From Pseudoxanthomonas suwonensis (GTDB lineage Bacteria; Pseudomonadota; Gammaproteobacteria; Xanthomonadales; Xanthomonadaceae), in NCBI GenBank assembly GCA_003240695.1, contig QFNC01000007.1:1-64000 (forward strand): 64,000 nt of DNA, written 5' to 3'. A program made the translations under genes and the position numbers. Below, one piece after another: positions 53,881 through 62,946 of the stretch (its first letter is position 1; each line of letters starts with the position of its first letter). The notes below the pieces were generated by a model. That model searched no databases and was not told the DNA's origin. It worked only from the letters and a program-made list of their open reading frames with translations.

Positions 53881-54114
53881 TCACCCAAATGCCAGCGGCC
53901 GTGGCCCGTGCAACTGCTCCTGCGCATTGGCCCGCTCGCGCTGCTGCTGGCAGGCCAGGGCGCGCTCGGCATACTGCTGTTTCACGTCCTCCAGCTCGCG
54001 CAGGCTGGCCTCGGCCGGACTGGCCGTGGCCACGTACACCGGCACCGCGGCGGTGGCCGAGTATTCGCGCAAGGGGGAATGGGCCAACAGAATCAGATTG
54101 CCCTGCGGATTCAC
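53881..54114 (-). CDS. Unknown small ORF overlapping the lipoprotein gene, possibly its C-terminal half
   Basis: A GTG at 54114 opens a 77-residue frame (MNPQGNLILLAHSPLREYSA, then LEDVKQQYAERALACQQQRE) that overlaps the lipoprotein stop as GTGA. The same frame continues protein-like a few codons upstream of the GTG (KRRAQQ). The two ORFs could therefore be one gene split by an indel near 54120. There is no signal of its own and no recognised family. Confidence 0.45.
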   Translation of the reverse strand: MNPQGNLILLAHSPLREYSATAAVPVYVATASPAEASLRELEDVKQQYAERALACQQQRERANAQEQLHGPRPLAFG

Positions 54115-54371
54115 CTGCTGTGCTCTCCGCTTTCCCTATTGAAATTGCACTGAATAACGCGCGGCCAGGCTGGGGCCTGCGCCACTTCCGCTTCCGTCGT
54201 CGCGGGGGCGCTCACCTCCGTCGCGACTTGCGTTGCGTGTTCGGCCTCAGGCGCCGCCTGGCTATCGGCTGGCCTGGCATCGGGATTGGCGCTGCAGGCC
54301 GCCGATAGACAGCCGAACAGGCCTGCCAGCATCGCGCTGCTGCATCTCGAGGCCGGAATCGAGTCGGGCAT
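54111..54371 (-). CDS. Small lipoprotein-like protein, possibly truncated by a frameshift
   Basis: The 86-residue protein starts MPDSIPASRCSSAMLAGLFG with a CLSAAC lipobox, followed by an alanine/glutamate-rich tail ending VIQCNFNRESGEHSR. An alternative start at 54386 adds five residues. The C-terminal dozen residues change character near the overlap with the next ORF, consistent with a frameshift. Function unknown. Confidence 0.5.
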   Translation of the reverse strand: MPDSIPASRCSSAMLAGLFGCLSAACSANPDARPADSQAAPEAEHATQVATEVSAPATTEAEVAQAPAWPRVIQCNFNRESGEHSR

Positions 54372-54505
54372 CGCGTCAGCTTCCATGGAACAAGTTGTTG
54401 CCGACGATGTCAGAACCGTCGGGGCAAGGCAAATGCTTGCACGAAGGTCGTTTTCGACCTGATCGGTCGACGATCTTCCCGACGACCATTTGCCGCAGGC
54501 TGCTG

Positions 54506-55336
54506 TTAGGATCCGAACTGGAACGCGGAAATCGTGGTGTGCAGCACGCGGTCGGAAAATGCCTTGTGGCCGGTCGCATCGCCGGCGGCACCCGCGATGA
54601 CATGCAATGGCAACAAATGCTCCTCCGCGCGCGGCGGGTGCGACAGGCGCGCGGCCGGTGCCGTTTCCCACTCGCGCAACAGGATGTTTCGGCGTGCCGG
54701 TTCGGCCTGCACGGCATCGGTCAGCCATTGATCGAAAGTGTCGGATACCGGCGCGAAGGCCGGACTGCCGTAGCCGCGCATGTTGTGGAAACTCATGCCG
54801 CTGCCGACGATCCAGATGCCGGCATCGCGCAGGTCCGCCAGTGCCGCACCGGCACGCAGATGCAGGTCGGCATCCAGCGTGTTCGACAGCGACAACTGCA
54901 CGATCGGGATGTCGGCCTTGGGCACGACCAGTTTCATCGGAATGAACACGCCATGGTCGAAGCCGCGATCGGCATCGACGTTGGCCGGCAATCCTGCGGC
55001 CTGCAGTCGGGCCACGACCTCGGCCGCCAGTGCCGGATCGCCCGCTGCCGGATAATCCAGATCATAGGTGTGGGCGGGGAATCCCGAATAGTCGTAGAGC
55101 AACGACGGCTGCGGATGGCCGGTCACGGTGAAAGCATCGGCCAGCCAGTGTGCCGATACCAGCACGATGCCGCGTGGACGCTGCGGCAGCGTGGCCAGCA
55201 GACTGCGCAGATAATCGCCCATGCGCTGCCAGGTGTCGGGCGGATTCCAATCCATGAAAAAACAGGGGCCGGCGCCGTGCGGCAGATATGTGCTGGGCAG
55301 GCGCACAGACGATGCTGGCTGGGATGTTGCGTTCAT
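54506..55336 (-). CDS. ygiD: Extradiol ring-cleavage dioxygenase, LigB family (YgiD-like 4,5-DOPA dioxygenase)
   Basis: The 276-residue protein is a class III (LigB) dioxygenase with the iron-binding pattern STYLPHGAGPCFF (His), VLVSAHWLADAF (His), RGFDHGVFIPMKLVVP (His) and IVGSGMSFHNMRGYG. YgiD homologues cleave DOPA to betalamic-acid-type products. The MNATSQPA start at 55336 was chosen because family alignment begins at the LPSTYLPHG block; codons further upstream are not homologous. It is divergent from the pirin gene, with 146 bases between starts. Confidence 0.88.
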   Translation of the reverse strand: MNATSQPASSVRLPSTYLPHGAGPCFFMDWNPPDTWQRMGDYLRSLLATLPQRPRGIVLVSAHWLADAFTVTGHPQPSLLYDYSGFPAHTYDLDYPAAGDPALAAEVVARLQAAGLPANVDADRGFDHGVFIPMKLVVPKADIPIVQLSLSNTLDADLHLRAGAALADLRDAGIWIVGSGMSFHNMRGYGSPAFAPVSDTFDQWLTDAVQAEPARRNILLREWETAPAARLSHPPRAEEHLLPLHVIAGAAGDATGHKAFSDRVLHTTISAFQFGS

Positions 55337-55482
55337 CAAGGGGATATCGGGATCATGGCAGGAATAGAAAGGTCTGCAACACAGCGTTGCCCGCAGCGTG
55401 GCGTACGCTGTGTTGTACTGCCGTGACGCCACCGCGGCGGCGATCGTGCTGCAATCCCCATTCGAACCGCTGGAGACTGCAC

Positions 55483-56379
55483 ATGAGCACCTTGCGGATT
55501 CCCCAGCGCCGCCACGACCTGGGCGGCGGATTCGCTATCGGCCGGGTATTGCCGTATCGCCTGCGGCGCATGGTCGGGCCGTTCGTGTTCTTCGACCACA
55601 TCGGCCCGCTGGACATGCCGGTCGGACTGCCGCGCGAGTGGGACGTGCGGCCGCATCCGCACATCGGCCTGGCCACCATCACCTATCTGTTCGACGGCGA
55701 AATGATGCATCGCGACAGCCTGGGCTGTGAGCAGCCGATCCGCCCTGGTGAAGTGAACTGGATGACGGCCGGTCGCGGCATCACCCATTCCGAACGCTTC
55801 GAGACCCTGCGTGCGCACGGTGGCCGCATGCACGGCATCCAGGCCTGGATCGGCCTGCCCGAGGCGGATGAGGAATGCGATCCCGCGTTCGAACATATCG
55901 GCGGGGCCGATCTGCCGCTGCTGCAGGATGCCGGCATGCAGCTGCGCGTGATCGCCGGGCGTGCCTTCGGGGTGGAGTCGCCGGTGCGCACGCAGTCGCC
56001 ATTGTTCTATCTACACTGGCAGTTGCAGGCGGGTGCGCAGGTGGAATTGCCGGCCAGCGTGGCGCCGGAACGGGCGGTGCAGGTGGCCGCGGGCGCGGTG
56101 GAGGTGGACGGCCAGCCGCTGCAGGCTGGCGAAATGCTGGTGCTGGGGGCAGGCGATGCGCGCATCCGCGCCACCGAACCGTCGATCGTGATGGCACTGG
56201 GTGGCGAACCGATCGGGCCGCGCTACATCGACTGGAACTTCGTGTCGTCCTCGCGCGAGCGCATCGAGCAGGCCAAGGCCGACTGGGCTGCCGGCCGCAT
56301 GAAGCTGCCCGATGCCGACAACGCGGAGTGGATCCCGCTGCCGGAACGGCCGGCGGTCCCGACCCGTCCGGCAGGCTGA
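55483..56379 (+). CDS. Pirin-family cupin protein
   Basis: The 298-residue protein has two cupin domains, with the N-terminal iron site in RRMVGPFVFFDHIGP, WDVRPHPHIGLATITYLFDG and HRDSLGCEQ, then GEVNWMTAGRGITHSERF. Bacterial pirins may act as quercetinases or redox sensors. All expected histidines of the first site are visible. The start has GGAGA upstream and the length fits the family. Confidence 0.92.
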   Translation: MSTLRIPQRRHDLGGGFAIGRVLPYRLRRMVGPFVFFDHIGPLDMPVGLPREWDVRPHPHIGLATITYLFDGEMMHRDSLGCEQPIRPGEVNWMTAGRGITHSERFETLRAHGGRMHGIQAWIGLPEADEECDPAFEHIGGADLPLLQDAGMQLRVIAGRAFGVESPVRTQSPLFYLHWQLQAGAQVELPASVAPERAVQVAAGAVEVDGQPLQAGEMLVLGAGDARIRATEPSIVMALGGEPIGPRYIDWNFVSSSRERIEQAKADWAAGRMKLPDADNAEWIPLPERPAVPTRPAG

Positions 56380-56440
56380 CACTGCGGGTCGCCGCGAGGG
56401 TGCGCGATAATGCCCGGCTTTGTCGCCACCGGGCAACCGC

Positions 56441-57652
56441 ATGTCGCACCCCATGACCACCACGGAGATCTTTCTGATCGCGATGCTGATCATCTTCGCG
56501 GTGCCGTACCTGGTGTGGCGGCTGTGCCGCACCGATTACTGGGCGCCGCTGGTGGTGGTGCAGATCCTCCTGGGCATCGTGCTGGGCCCGGGCGTGCTGG
56601 GACGCTGGTTTCCCGATTACTACGCGTTCGTGTTCAATCGCGAGGTCATCCAGTCGCTCAACGGCATCGCCTGGTGGGCGGTGATGCTGTTCGTGTGCAT
56701 TGCCGGGGTGGAACTGGACCTGCGCAAGGCGTGGGCACACCGGCGCGAAAGCGGCATTACCGCCGGACTGGCGCTGGGGGTGCCGCTGCTGGCCGGCAGT
56801 GCGGTGGCATTGGGTCTGCTGGCCATGCCCGGCTGGATGGGCAGCGAGGCGCGACCGTGGCAGTTCGTGCTTGGCGTGGGCATGTCGTGCGCGGTCACCG
56901 CGCTGCCGATCCTGATCCTGCTGATGGAAAAACTCGATATCCTGCGACAGCCGATCGGCCAGCGCATCCTGCGCTACGCCAGCCTCGACGACATCGCCAT
57001 CTGGGGCGTGCTGGCACTGATCCTGATGCAGTGGGATCGGGTCGGCCGGCAGCTGTCGTTCCTGATGGTGTTCGCGCTGGCCTGCGTGGCCTTCCGCAGG
57101 TTGATGCGGCGCCTGCCCGAGCGCGACCGCTGGTACGTGGCCGTGATCTGGATGGCGCTGTGCGCGCTGGGCGCGGACTGGTCGGGCCTGCACTACATGG
57201 TGGGCGCGTTCCTGGCCGGCGCGGTGATGGATGCGGACTGGTTCGACCAGGAGCACATGGATCTGCTGCGCCACCACGTGCTGCTGGTGCTGATGCCGGT
57301 GTTCTTCCTGTCCACGGGCTTGCGCACGGCATGGGACGTGGGTGGCGTGGCGGTGTTCGCGGTGGCCGGGGTGCTGCTGGTCGCGGCAGTGGTCGGCAAG
57401 CTGGCTGGCGTGCATCTGGCCGGGCGCATCCTGCGCTGGCAGCCGGGCGAGGCCGGCATCATCGGCTGGCTGCTGCAGACCAAGGCGCTGATCATGATCA
57501 TCTTCGTCAACATCCTGCTGGACAAGCATATCGTCACCAACGCCACCTTCACGGCGCTGCTGCTGATGGCGGTGCTCAGCACCATGGTGACCATTCCGGT
57601 GGTTGCACCGCGGCTGAAGCGCATGCAAACCCTGACTGAACGCGACGCCTGA
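56441..57652 (+). CDS. Cation/proton antiporter (CPA2-type)
   Basis: The 403-residue membrane protein has about eleven hydrophobic helices and the CPA2 features: LVVVQILLGIVLGPGVLG, MLFVCIAGVELDLRKAW, MSCAVTALPILILLMEKL, ASLDDIAIWGVLAL and FFLSTGLRT. The two acidic residues in YASLDDIAI are the usual ion-coupling pair. It should exchange Na+ or K+ for protons across the inner membrane. It lacks the C-terminal RCK/TrkA domain seen in KefB/C. ATG 56441 places the first helix properly. Confidence 0.85.
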   Translation: MSHPMTTTEIFLIAMLIIFAVPYLVWRLCRTDYWAPLVVVQILLGIVLGPGVLGRWFPDYYAFVFNREVIQSLNGIAWWAVMLFVCIAGVELDLRKAWAHRRESGITAGLALGVPLLAGSAVALGLLAMPGWMGSEARPWQFVLGVGMSCAVTALPILILLMEKLDILRQPIGQRILRYASLDDIAIWGVLALILMQWDRVGRQLSFLMVFALACVAFRRLMRRLPERDRWYVAVIWMALCALGADWSGLHYMVGAFLAGAVMDADWFDQEHMDLLRHHVLLVLMPVFFLSTGLRTAWDVGGVAVFAVAGVLLVAAVVGKLAGVHLAGRILRWQPGEAGIIGWLLQTKALIMIIFVNILLDKHIVTNATFTALLLMAVLSTMVTIPVVAPRLKRMQTLTERDA

Positions 57653-57702
57653 CCTGCACGCGGTCGCCACGCGGCGCTTTCCACACTCGACGCATCATTC
57701 AG

Positions 57703-58572
57703 ATGCGGTGCCCGACCATGGCGGTCTCCCCTTCAGCCACTCCCCTCCCCCAAGCTCCGCTGGCTGCCGGCAAGGGCTGGTGGGCCGTTGCAACCACACT
57801 GGTGCTGCTGCTCAGCGTGTACGCGCTGGATGCCAAACGGCGCGCCGACGGTCCGCAATGGATCACGGCGAGTGCTGCGGCCAGCTCCGTGGAAGAGGTG
57901 CCGCAGGCGCTGCCGCGCCCGGTGGTCGCGCCACCCGCGCGGCCTGTGGGTGCCACCACCGCCCCTGCCGGCGAACCGATGGTGCCGATCGACGACCTGC
58001 CTCCGCTCGACAGCACCACGCCCATGATGCCGCGCCTGACCTCGGCAGAACCGATCGATCCGGCCACGACTGCGCCGGCAGCACCCACGGGCAGTGCCTT
58101 GGCGGTGGTCAGTGGGCGTCCGGAAGCGATGCTGCCGTCCGCGGACGCGATGGAGGCCACGCCAACGGCCCGGTTCGCCTCGCCATCGATCGACCAGCCC
58201 GTGCCCCCCCAAACCGCGGTTGGCACGGCATTGCTGGCTGATGGCCAGCGTGGTCTGGAGGAAGCCCTGCGCGGCGGTCTGATCCGTCCGGCCGGCAACG
58301 ACGATCTGCGCCGCTGGATCGCCGCACGCACGGGCCAGGCCGATGCCAGCACCGGCCAGCTGCAGATGCCGGCTGGCCTGCACTCTCGCACCTTCGTGGT
58401 CGAACGCGCCTTCCAGTGGCCGGGTGGCATGCACGCCCTGGGTCCGATGGTGTTTCTGGTGGAAAGCGGGGTTCCGTATCCGCGCGGCGATGCCGGCCAA
58501 TCCGCGCTGCTGGACCTGTCCACCGGCGCCTGCCGCGGCGCCTTGTGCAACACATTGATCCAGACGCGCTAA
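57703..58572 (+). CDS. Unknown membrane-anchored proline/alanine-rich protein
   Basis: The 289-residue protein has one membrane helix (WWAVATTLVLLLSVYAL) near residues 26-42, a proline/alanine/threonine-rich linker of about 120 residues, and a C-terminal globular region containing EALRGGLIRPAGNDDLRRW, GLHSRTFVVERAFQWPGGMH and STGACRGALCNTLIQTR with a cysteine pair. It looks like an envelope protein with a periplasmic domain. A second ATG at 57718 is possible. No family is recognised. Confidence 0.6.
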   Translation: MRCPTMAVSPSATPLPQAPLAAGKGWWAVATTLVLLLSVYALDAKRRADGPQWITASAAASSVEEVPQALPRPVVAPPARPVGATTAPAGEPMVPIDDLPPLDSTTPMMPRLTSAEPIDPATTAPAAPTGSALAVVSGRPEAMLPSADAMEATPTARFASPSIDQPVPPQTAVGTALLADGQRGLEEALRGGLIRPAGNDDLRRWIAARTGQADASTGQLQMPAGLHSRTFVVERAFQWPGGMHALGPMVFLVESGVPYPRGDAGQSALLDLSTGACRGALCNTLIQTR

Positions 58573-58618
58573 CCGCTTGCACCGCCGTGATTCATTCATG
58601 CGGGGGCATGCTGTGCGG

Positions 58619-59404
58619 ATGAAACGGATGATCGTGCTGTGCCTGCTGTTGGGCGTGTCGAGTCTGCTGCCGCAGGCGCAGGCCCGCACCGTATACCGCT
58701 GCGTGCGCGACAACACCGTCAGCCTGGCCACCGCCCCGGAACCGGGATCGCGCTGCGAGGCGAAACAGATCGCCGATGATGCCGCCGCCGTGCCCAATCT
58801 GTGGGGCGAGCTGGGTCTGGTGCAGGGCACGCTGTACCAACGCCAGCAGGACAGCGCGACGGTTTATTCCACACGCAATCTGCCCGGGTCGACGCCGGTG
58901 CTGAAGTTCACTGTGCAGACCCCGGAAGAATCGCCGGCACATGAAGGCCTGGGCCAGGTCGGCACGCCGCGGCTGGATCGCCATGCCCAGGCGTTCCGCG
59001 CCGCTGCCAAGGCCACCAAGGTCGACGATGCCTTCCTGCGCGCGATTGCACATGCTGAAAGCGGATTCGATGCAGCGGCGGTATCCCCCAAGGGCGCTCA
59101 GGGCGTGATGCAGCTGATGCCCGAGGTGGCCAATCAATACGGGGTGACCGACCCGCACGACGCCACCCAGTCGATCCAGACCGGCGCCCGCCATCTGCAA
59201 TGGCTGCTGCGGCGCTACGGCAACGACTACACGCGTGCCGCGGCGGCCTACAACGCCGGCGTGGGTGCGGTGGCGCGCTATGGCGGCGTGCCGCCGTACC
59301 GGGAAACCCAGGCGTATGTGCAGAAAGTGGCGGCCCTGCATGCGCTGTACCGTGCCGCGATGAAACTGCCGCCACTGCAGCCGCGCCTGCGTGCGGCGCA
59401 ATGA
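58619..59404 (+). CDS. Lytic transglycosylase (SLT domain) with N-terminal DUF4124-like module
   Basis: The 261-residue protein has a signal peptide (MIVLCLLLGVSSLLPQAQA) and a short cysteine-containing N-terminal module (TVYRCVRDNTVSLATAPEPG) like DUF4124. The SLT domain has the catalytic glutamate E147 in RAIAHAESGFDAAAVSPKGA, followed by GVMQLMPEVANQYGV and ARHLQWLLRRYG, then the AAAAYNAG motif. It cleaves peptidoglycan to 1,6-anhydromuropeptides. The start at 58619 gives a good leader; an earlier in-frame ATG at 58577 is basic and unlikely. Confidence 0.9.
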   Translation: MKRMIVLCLLLGVSSLLPQAQARTVYRCVRDNTVSLATAPEPGSRCEAKQIADDAAAVPNLWGELGLVQGTLYQRQQDSATVYSTRNLPGSTPVLKFTVQTPEESPAHEGLGQVGTPRLDRHAQAFRAAAKATKVDDAFLRAIAHAESGFDAAAVSPKGAQGVMQLMPEVANQYGVTDPHDATQSIQTGARHLQWLLRRYGNDYTRAAAAYNAGVGAVARYGGVPPYRETQAYVQKVAALHALYRAAMKLPPLQPRLRAAQ

Positions 59405-59477
59405 TCGGCAGTCCGACCTGCACACGGCAGTGGCAGTTGCGCAACCGCATTGCGTCATCGGTTTTCGGACCCGCCAT

Positions 59478-59604
59478 AAAAAAAGCCCCGCGGCAGGGGA
59501 GGGCCGGCGGGGCTTCGGGGAACGGGTCTCTGGGGAGGGAGCTCCCGTTCCGGTGATCGCACTCAGGGGAGGGAGCGCGATCGGCAACGGACGTTGCATC
59601 CGTT
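59478..59604 (-). ncRNA. sX13-like small regulatory RNA with C-rich loops
   Basis: On the minus strand four consecutive hairpins occur. The 5' hairpin is AACGGA-tgcaacg-TCCGTT (59586-59604). The second is GATCGC...GCGATC (59555-59582) and the third is GGAACGGG...CCCGTTCC (59519-59551). The last is a terminator stem AAGCCCCGC...GCGGGGCTT (59483-59515) followed by TTTTTTT. The last three all show the same CCTCCCC motif in the loop. The xanthomonad sRNA sX13 is about 115 bases long, has three C-rich loops that pair with G-rich target mRNAs, and is encoded near polA, as here. The plus strand would show G-rich loops and lacks a T-tract. No clear promoter was found. Confidence 0.75.
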
Positions 59605-59642
59605 ACGTGACATCAGACCACTGCCGGCATGCAAAGTTCGTG

Positions 59643-59663
59643 AAAAAAACGGTTAAAAAACCG
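59643..59663 (-). terminator. Terminator of polA
   Basis: Read on the minus strand, CGGTT-TTTT-AACCG is followed by TTTTTTT, 105 bases after the polA stop. The stem is only five base pairs, but the U-tract is strong. It separates polA from the sRNA. The remaining bases between 59664 and 59768 hold no other feature I can identify. Confidence 0.65.
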
Positions 59664-59768
59664 ATGAATTCAGAAGCGGTTTATTTGCGCCGATGAACGG
59701 CGGCCAAAATCTCGCACACCACTGATCCTGAACGGAAAAAGGGGAACGCGATCACATCGGAATCCGCA

Positions 59769-62549
59769 TCAATGGGCTTCATCCCAATTGCGGCCGGTGC
59801 CGGCATCCACCACCAGCGGTACGCGCAGCTGCGCCGCCGATTCCATGCGCGCCACCACGCCTTCGCGCAGGGTCGGCAGGAAGTCAACATCGGCTTCGAA
59901 CACCAGTTCGTCGTGCACCTGCAGCAGCATCCGCGCCTGCTGCGCATGCGGCTGCAGCCAGGTGTCGATGGACACCATCGCCCGCTTGATGATGTCCGCC
60001 GCGGTTCCCTGCATCGGCGCGTTGATGGCGGCACGCTCGGCGCCGGCGCGCTGGGTCTGGTTGCCGTGGCGGATGTAGGGCAGCTGCAGGCGGCGACCGA
60101 ACACGGTCTCCACGAAGCCGTGCTCGCGGGCCTGCTGGCGGGTGCGTTCCATGAAATCGCGCACGCCCGGATAGCGGCTGAAATACAGGGCGATGTAATC
60201 CTGCGCCTGGCCGCGGTCCACGCCCAGCTGGCGTGCCAGGCCGAAGGCGCTCATGCCGTACATCAGACCGAAATTGATCGCCTTGGCGGCGCGGCGCTCG
60301 TTCGGTTCCACCGCGTCGATGGCCTTGCCGAACACCTCGGCGGCGGTGGCACGGTGGATGTCCTCGCCCGAGGCGAATGCGCGCAGCAGCGCCGGATCCT
60401 CGGACAGGTGCGCCATGATCCGCAGTTCGATCTGCGAGTAGTCGCAGGCCAGCAGCACGCGTCCGGGCGGGGCGATGAAGGCGCGGCGGATGCGGCGGCC
60501 GTCCTCGGTGCGGATCGGGATGTTCTGCAGGTTCGGATCGCTGGAGGACAGCCGCCCGGTGGCCGCGCCGCCCTGGTGGTAACTGGTGTGCACGCGGCCG
60601 GTGTCGGGATGGATGCTGTCCACCAGCTTGTCGGTATAGGTGCTGCGCAGCTTGGCCAGGCCGCGGTACTCCAGGATCACCCGCGGCAGCGCGTGGCGGT
60701 CGGCGATGGCTTCCAGCGCTTCCTCGTTGGTGGACGGCTGGCCGCTGGGGGTTTTCAGCACCGCCGGCAGACCCAGTTCCTCGAACAGGATCGCCTGCAG
60801 CTGCTTGGGCGAATCCAGATTGAAGCTGCGCCCGGCCAGCGCCGTGGCCTGCTGCTGCAGCGCCAGCATGCGTTTGCCCAAGTCGGTGGATTGCCGTTTC
60901 AGTTCGGCGGCATCCACCAGCACGCCGGCCGCCTCCATGCGCGCCAGCACCGGCAGCAGCGGGCGCTCGATCTCGGCGTACACCTGCAGCAGCGGCGGGT
61001 CGGCCTGCAGGCGCGCATCCAGCACCCGGTCCAGGCGCAGGGTGATGTCGGCGTCCTCGGCGGCATAGCGGGTGGCATCGTCCAGCGCCACCTGAGAAAA
61101 GGCGATGCGCTTGCTGCCCTTGCCGGTGATGTCGCCGTAGGCAATGGTGCGATAGCCCAGCAGCCGCAGCGCCATCGCATCCATGTCGTGGCGCTGGGTG
61201 GCATCCAGCGCGAAGCTTTCCAGCAGGGTGTCGTCCAGCCTGCCCTGCAGGACGATGCCGTGGCGGCGCAGCACGTGCAGGTCGTATTTGCCGTTCTGCA
61301 GCACCTTGCCGATGCGCGCGTCTTCCAGCAACGGACGCAGCGCATCCAAGGCGACATCCATGCCCAACTGTAACGGCACGCCGGGATAATCGTGCGCCAG
61401 CGGCAGGTAGCCACCCTGGCCCGGCGCATCGGACAGGCTGATGCCCACCAGCCGCGCCTGCAGCGGATCCAGCGAATCGGTTTCGGTGTCAACCGCGAAG
61501 CGGCCGGCACGGCGCAGGCGAGCGATCCAATCATCCAATTGCGACCGGTCGAGAATCGTCTCGTAGTGACCGGGCGCAGCCAACGCGGGATCGACGGTCT
61601 GCGTTTCGACCGATACCGGTGCCTGCACGCGGCCGCTGCCGGGTGATCCGGGTTCGCGCGCGCTGGCGGGTGATGCCATGTCCGAGGTGCCGTCCAGCTC
61701 GCGCAGGGCCTGGTTGAAGCCGTAGCGGGTGTACAGCACGCGCAGCGCATCGGTGTCGCGCGGCTGCAGCACCAGATCGTCCACCGACTGCTCCAATGCG
61801 ACATCGGTCTGGATGGTGGCCAGCGCCCGGCCCATGGGCAGCTGTGCCAGCGCGGCGCGCAGGTTCTCTCCGATCTTGCCGCCGATGGCATCGGCATGCG
61901 CGATCACCCCGTCCAGCGTGCCGTATTCGCCCAGCCACTTGGCCGCGGTCTTCGGCCCGCACTTGGCGACCCCGGGGATGTTGTCCACCGCATCGCCCAC
62001 CAGCGCCAGGTAATCGGCGATCTGCTCCGCACGCACGCCGAACTTGGCCTGCACCGCCGCATCCGAATCCAGCCGACCGCCGCTCATGGTGTTGACCATA
62101 GCGATGCCGGGGCCGTCGCCGTCGCGGGCGCGCACCAGCTGCGCCATGTCCTTGTCGCTGGTGGACACCAGCACGTCGATGCCGCGCGCATGCGCCTGCA
62201 GCGCCAGCGTGCCGATCACGTCGTCGGCTTCCACGCCGCTCACCCGCAGGATCGGCAGGCCCAGCGCCTGCACAATGGCCTGCAGCGGCTCCAGCTGGGC
62301 GCGCAGGTCCTCTGGCATCGGTGGCCGGTTGGCCTTGTAGTCCGGATACAGGTCGTCACGGAAGGTCCTGCCCGGCGCGTCCAGCACGAAGGCGATGTGC
62401 TCCGGCTGGTCCTTCAGGTGCGCGCGCAGCATGTTGACCACGCCGAACAGCGCTCCGGTGGGTTCGCCCTGCGCGTTGGACAGCGGCGGCAGGGCATGGA
62501 AGGCACGGAACAGGTAGCTGGAACCGTCGATCAGCACGAATCGTTTCAT
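59769..62549 (-). CDS. polA: DNA polymerase I
   Basis: The 926-residue enzyme has the N-terminal 5' nuclease (YLFRAFHALPPLSNAQG, FRDDLYPDYKANRPPMPEDL, LVGDAVDNIPGVAKCGPKTA). The 3'-5' exonuclease follows, with an intact site (FAVDTETDSLDP, YAAEDADITLRL). The polymerase domain comes last (ACDYSQIELRIMAHL, INFGLMYGMSAFGLARQLG, LLQVHDELVFE). It replaces RNA primers and repairs gaps. The start at 62549 matches homologues. A DUF2782 lipoprotein is divergent upstream, and the sX13-like sRNA lies downstream. Confidence 0.97.
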   Translation of the reverse strand: MKRFVLIDGSSYLFRAFHALPPLSNAQGEPTGALFGVVNMLRAHLKDQPEHIAFVLDAPGRTFRDDLYPDYKANRPPMPEDLRAQLEPLQAIVQALGLPILRVSGVEADDVIGTLALQAHARGIDVLVSTSDKDMAQLVRARDGDGPGIAMVNTMSGGRLDSDAAVQAKFGVRAEQIADYLALVGDAVDNIPGVAKCGPKTAAKWLGEYGTLDGVIAHADAIGGKIGENLRAALAQLPMGRALATIQTDVALEQSVDDLVLQPRDTDALRVLYTRYGFNQALRELDGTSDMASPASAREPGSPGSGRVQAPVSVETQTVDPALAAPGHYETILDRSQLDDWIARLRRAGRFAVDTETDSLDPLQARLVGISLSDAPGQGGYLPLAHDYPGVPLQLGMDVALDALRPLLEDARIGKVLQNGKYDLHVLRRHGIVLQGRLDDTLLESFALDATQRHDMDAMALRLLGYRTIAYGDITGKGSKRIAFSQVALDDATRYAAEDADITLRLDRVLDARLQADPPLLQVYAEIERPLLPVLARMEAAGVLVDAAELKRQSTDLGKRMLALQQQATALAGRSFNLDSPKQLQAILFEELGLPAVLKTPSGQPSTNEEALEAIADRHALPRVILEYRGLAKLRSTYTDKLVDSIHPDTGRVHTSYHQGGAATGRLSSSDPNLQNIPIRTEDGRRIRRAFIAPPGRVLLACDYSQIELRIMAHLSEDPALLRAFASGEDIHRATAAEVFGKAIDAVEPNERRAAKAINFGLMYGMSAFGLARQLGVDRGQAQDYIALYFSRYPGVRDFMERTRQQAREHGFVETVFGRRLQLPYIRHGNQTQRAGAERAAINAPMQGTAADIIKRAMVSIDTWLQPHAQQARMLLQVHDELVFEADVDFLPTLREGVVARMESAAQLRVPLVVDAGTGRNWDEAH

Positions 62550-62644
62550 GTGCCGATTCTACGCAGCCGACCGCTGCCGGGCTTCATCACCCATCCGTGC
62601 GGCGCAGCTGCCAGAATGGCCGGCAACGCCTGCGAGAACCTGCC

Positions 62645-62929
62645 ATGTCCCGACTGCCGCTTTCCCTCCCGATGCTGCTGCTGTTGGCGGCCTGCGCCAG
62701 CACCGGCGCCCGACCCGACGGCATCCCTGCCGATGCCGAGGAAGCCGTGCGCACCATGCCCAATGGCGATGTGATCACCGAATACCGGGTGGCCGGGCAG
62801 ATGCGCGCGGTGAAAGTGGTGCCGGCGCGCGGCCCCACCTACTACCTGTACGACCGCGATGGCGATGGCCTGGTCGACAAGGCCGGCGACAACCCGCCGC
62901 AGACCTATTACGAACTGTTCAAGTGGTAA
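62645..62929 (+). CDS. DUF2782 lipoprotein
   Basis: The 94-residue protein has a lipoprotein signal (MLLLLAACASTG) and the short DUF2782 module: VITEYRVAGQMRAVKVVPAR, TYYLYDRDGDGLVDKAGDN. DUF2782 proteins commonly sit beside polA in gammaproteobacteria, as here. Their role is unknown, but the exposed acidic DRDGDGLVD loop may bind calcium. The ATG at 62645 was chosen for the signal peptide. Confidence 0.82.
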   Translation: MSRLPLSLPMLLLLAACASTGARPDGIPADAEEAVRTMPNGDVITEYRVAGQMRAVKVVPARGPTYYLYDRDGDGLVDKAGDNPPQTYYELFKW

Positions 62930-62946
62930 TGCAGGCTGCCGGCCTG

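Noticed and set aside
59478..59604. RsmY/RsmZ-type (GGA-loop) sRNA on the plus strand
   Set aside because: The plus strand shows GGGGAGGG loops but its last stem is not followed by a T-tract; the minus strand has the U7 tail, so the C-rich sX13-type reading is preferred.
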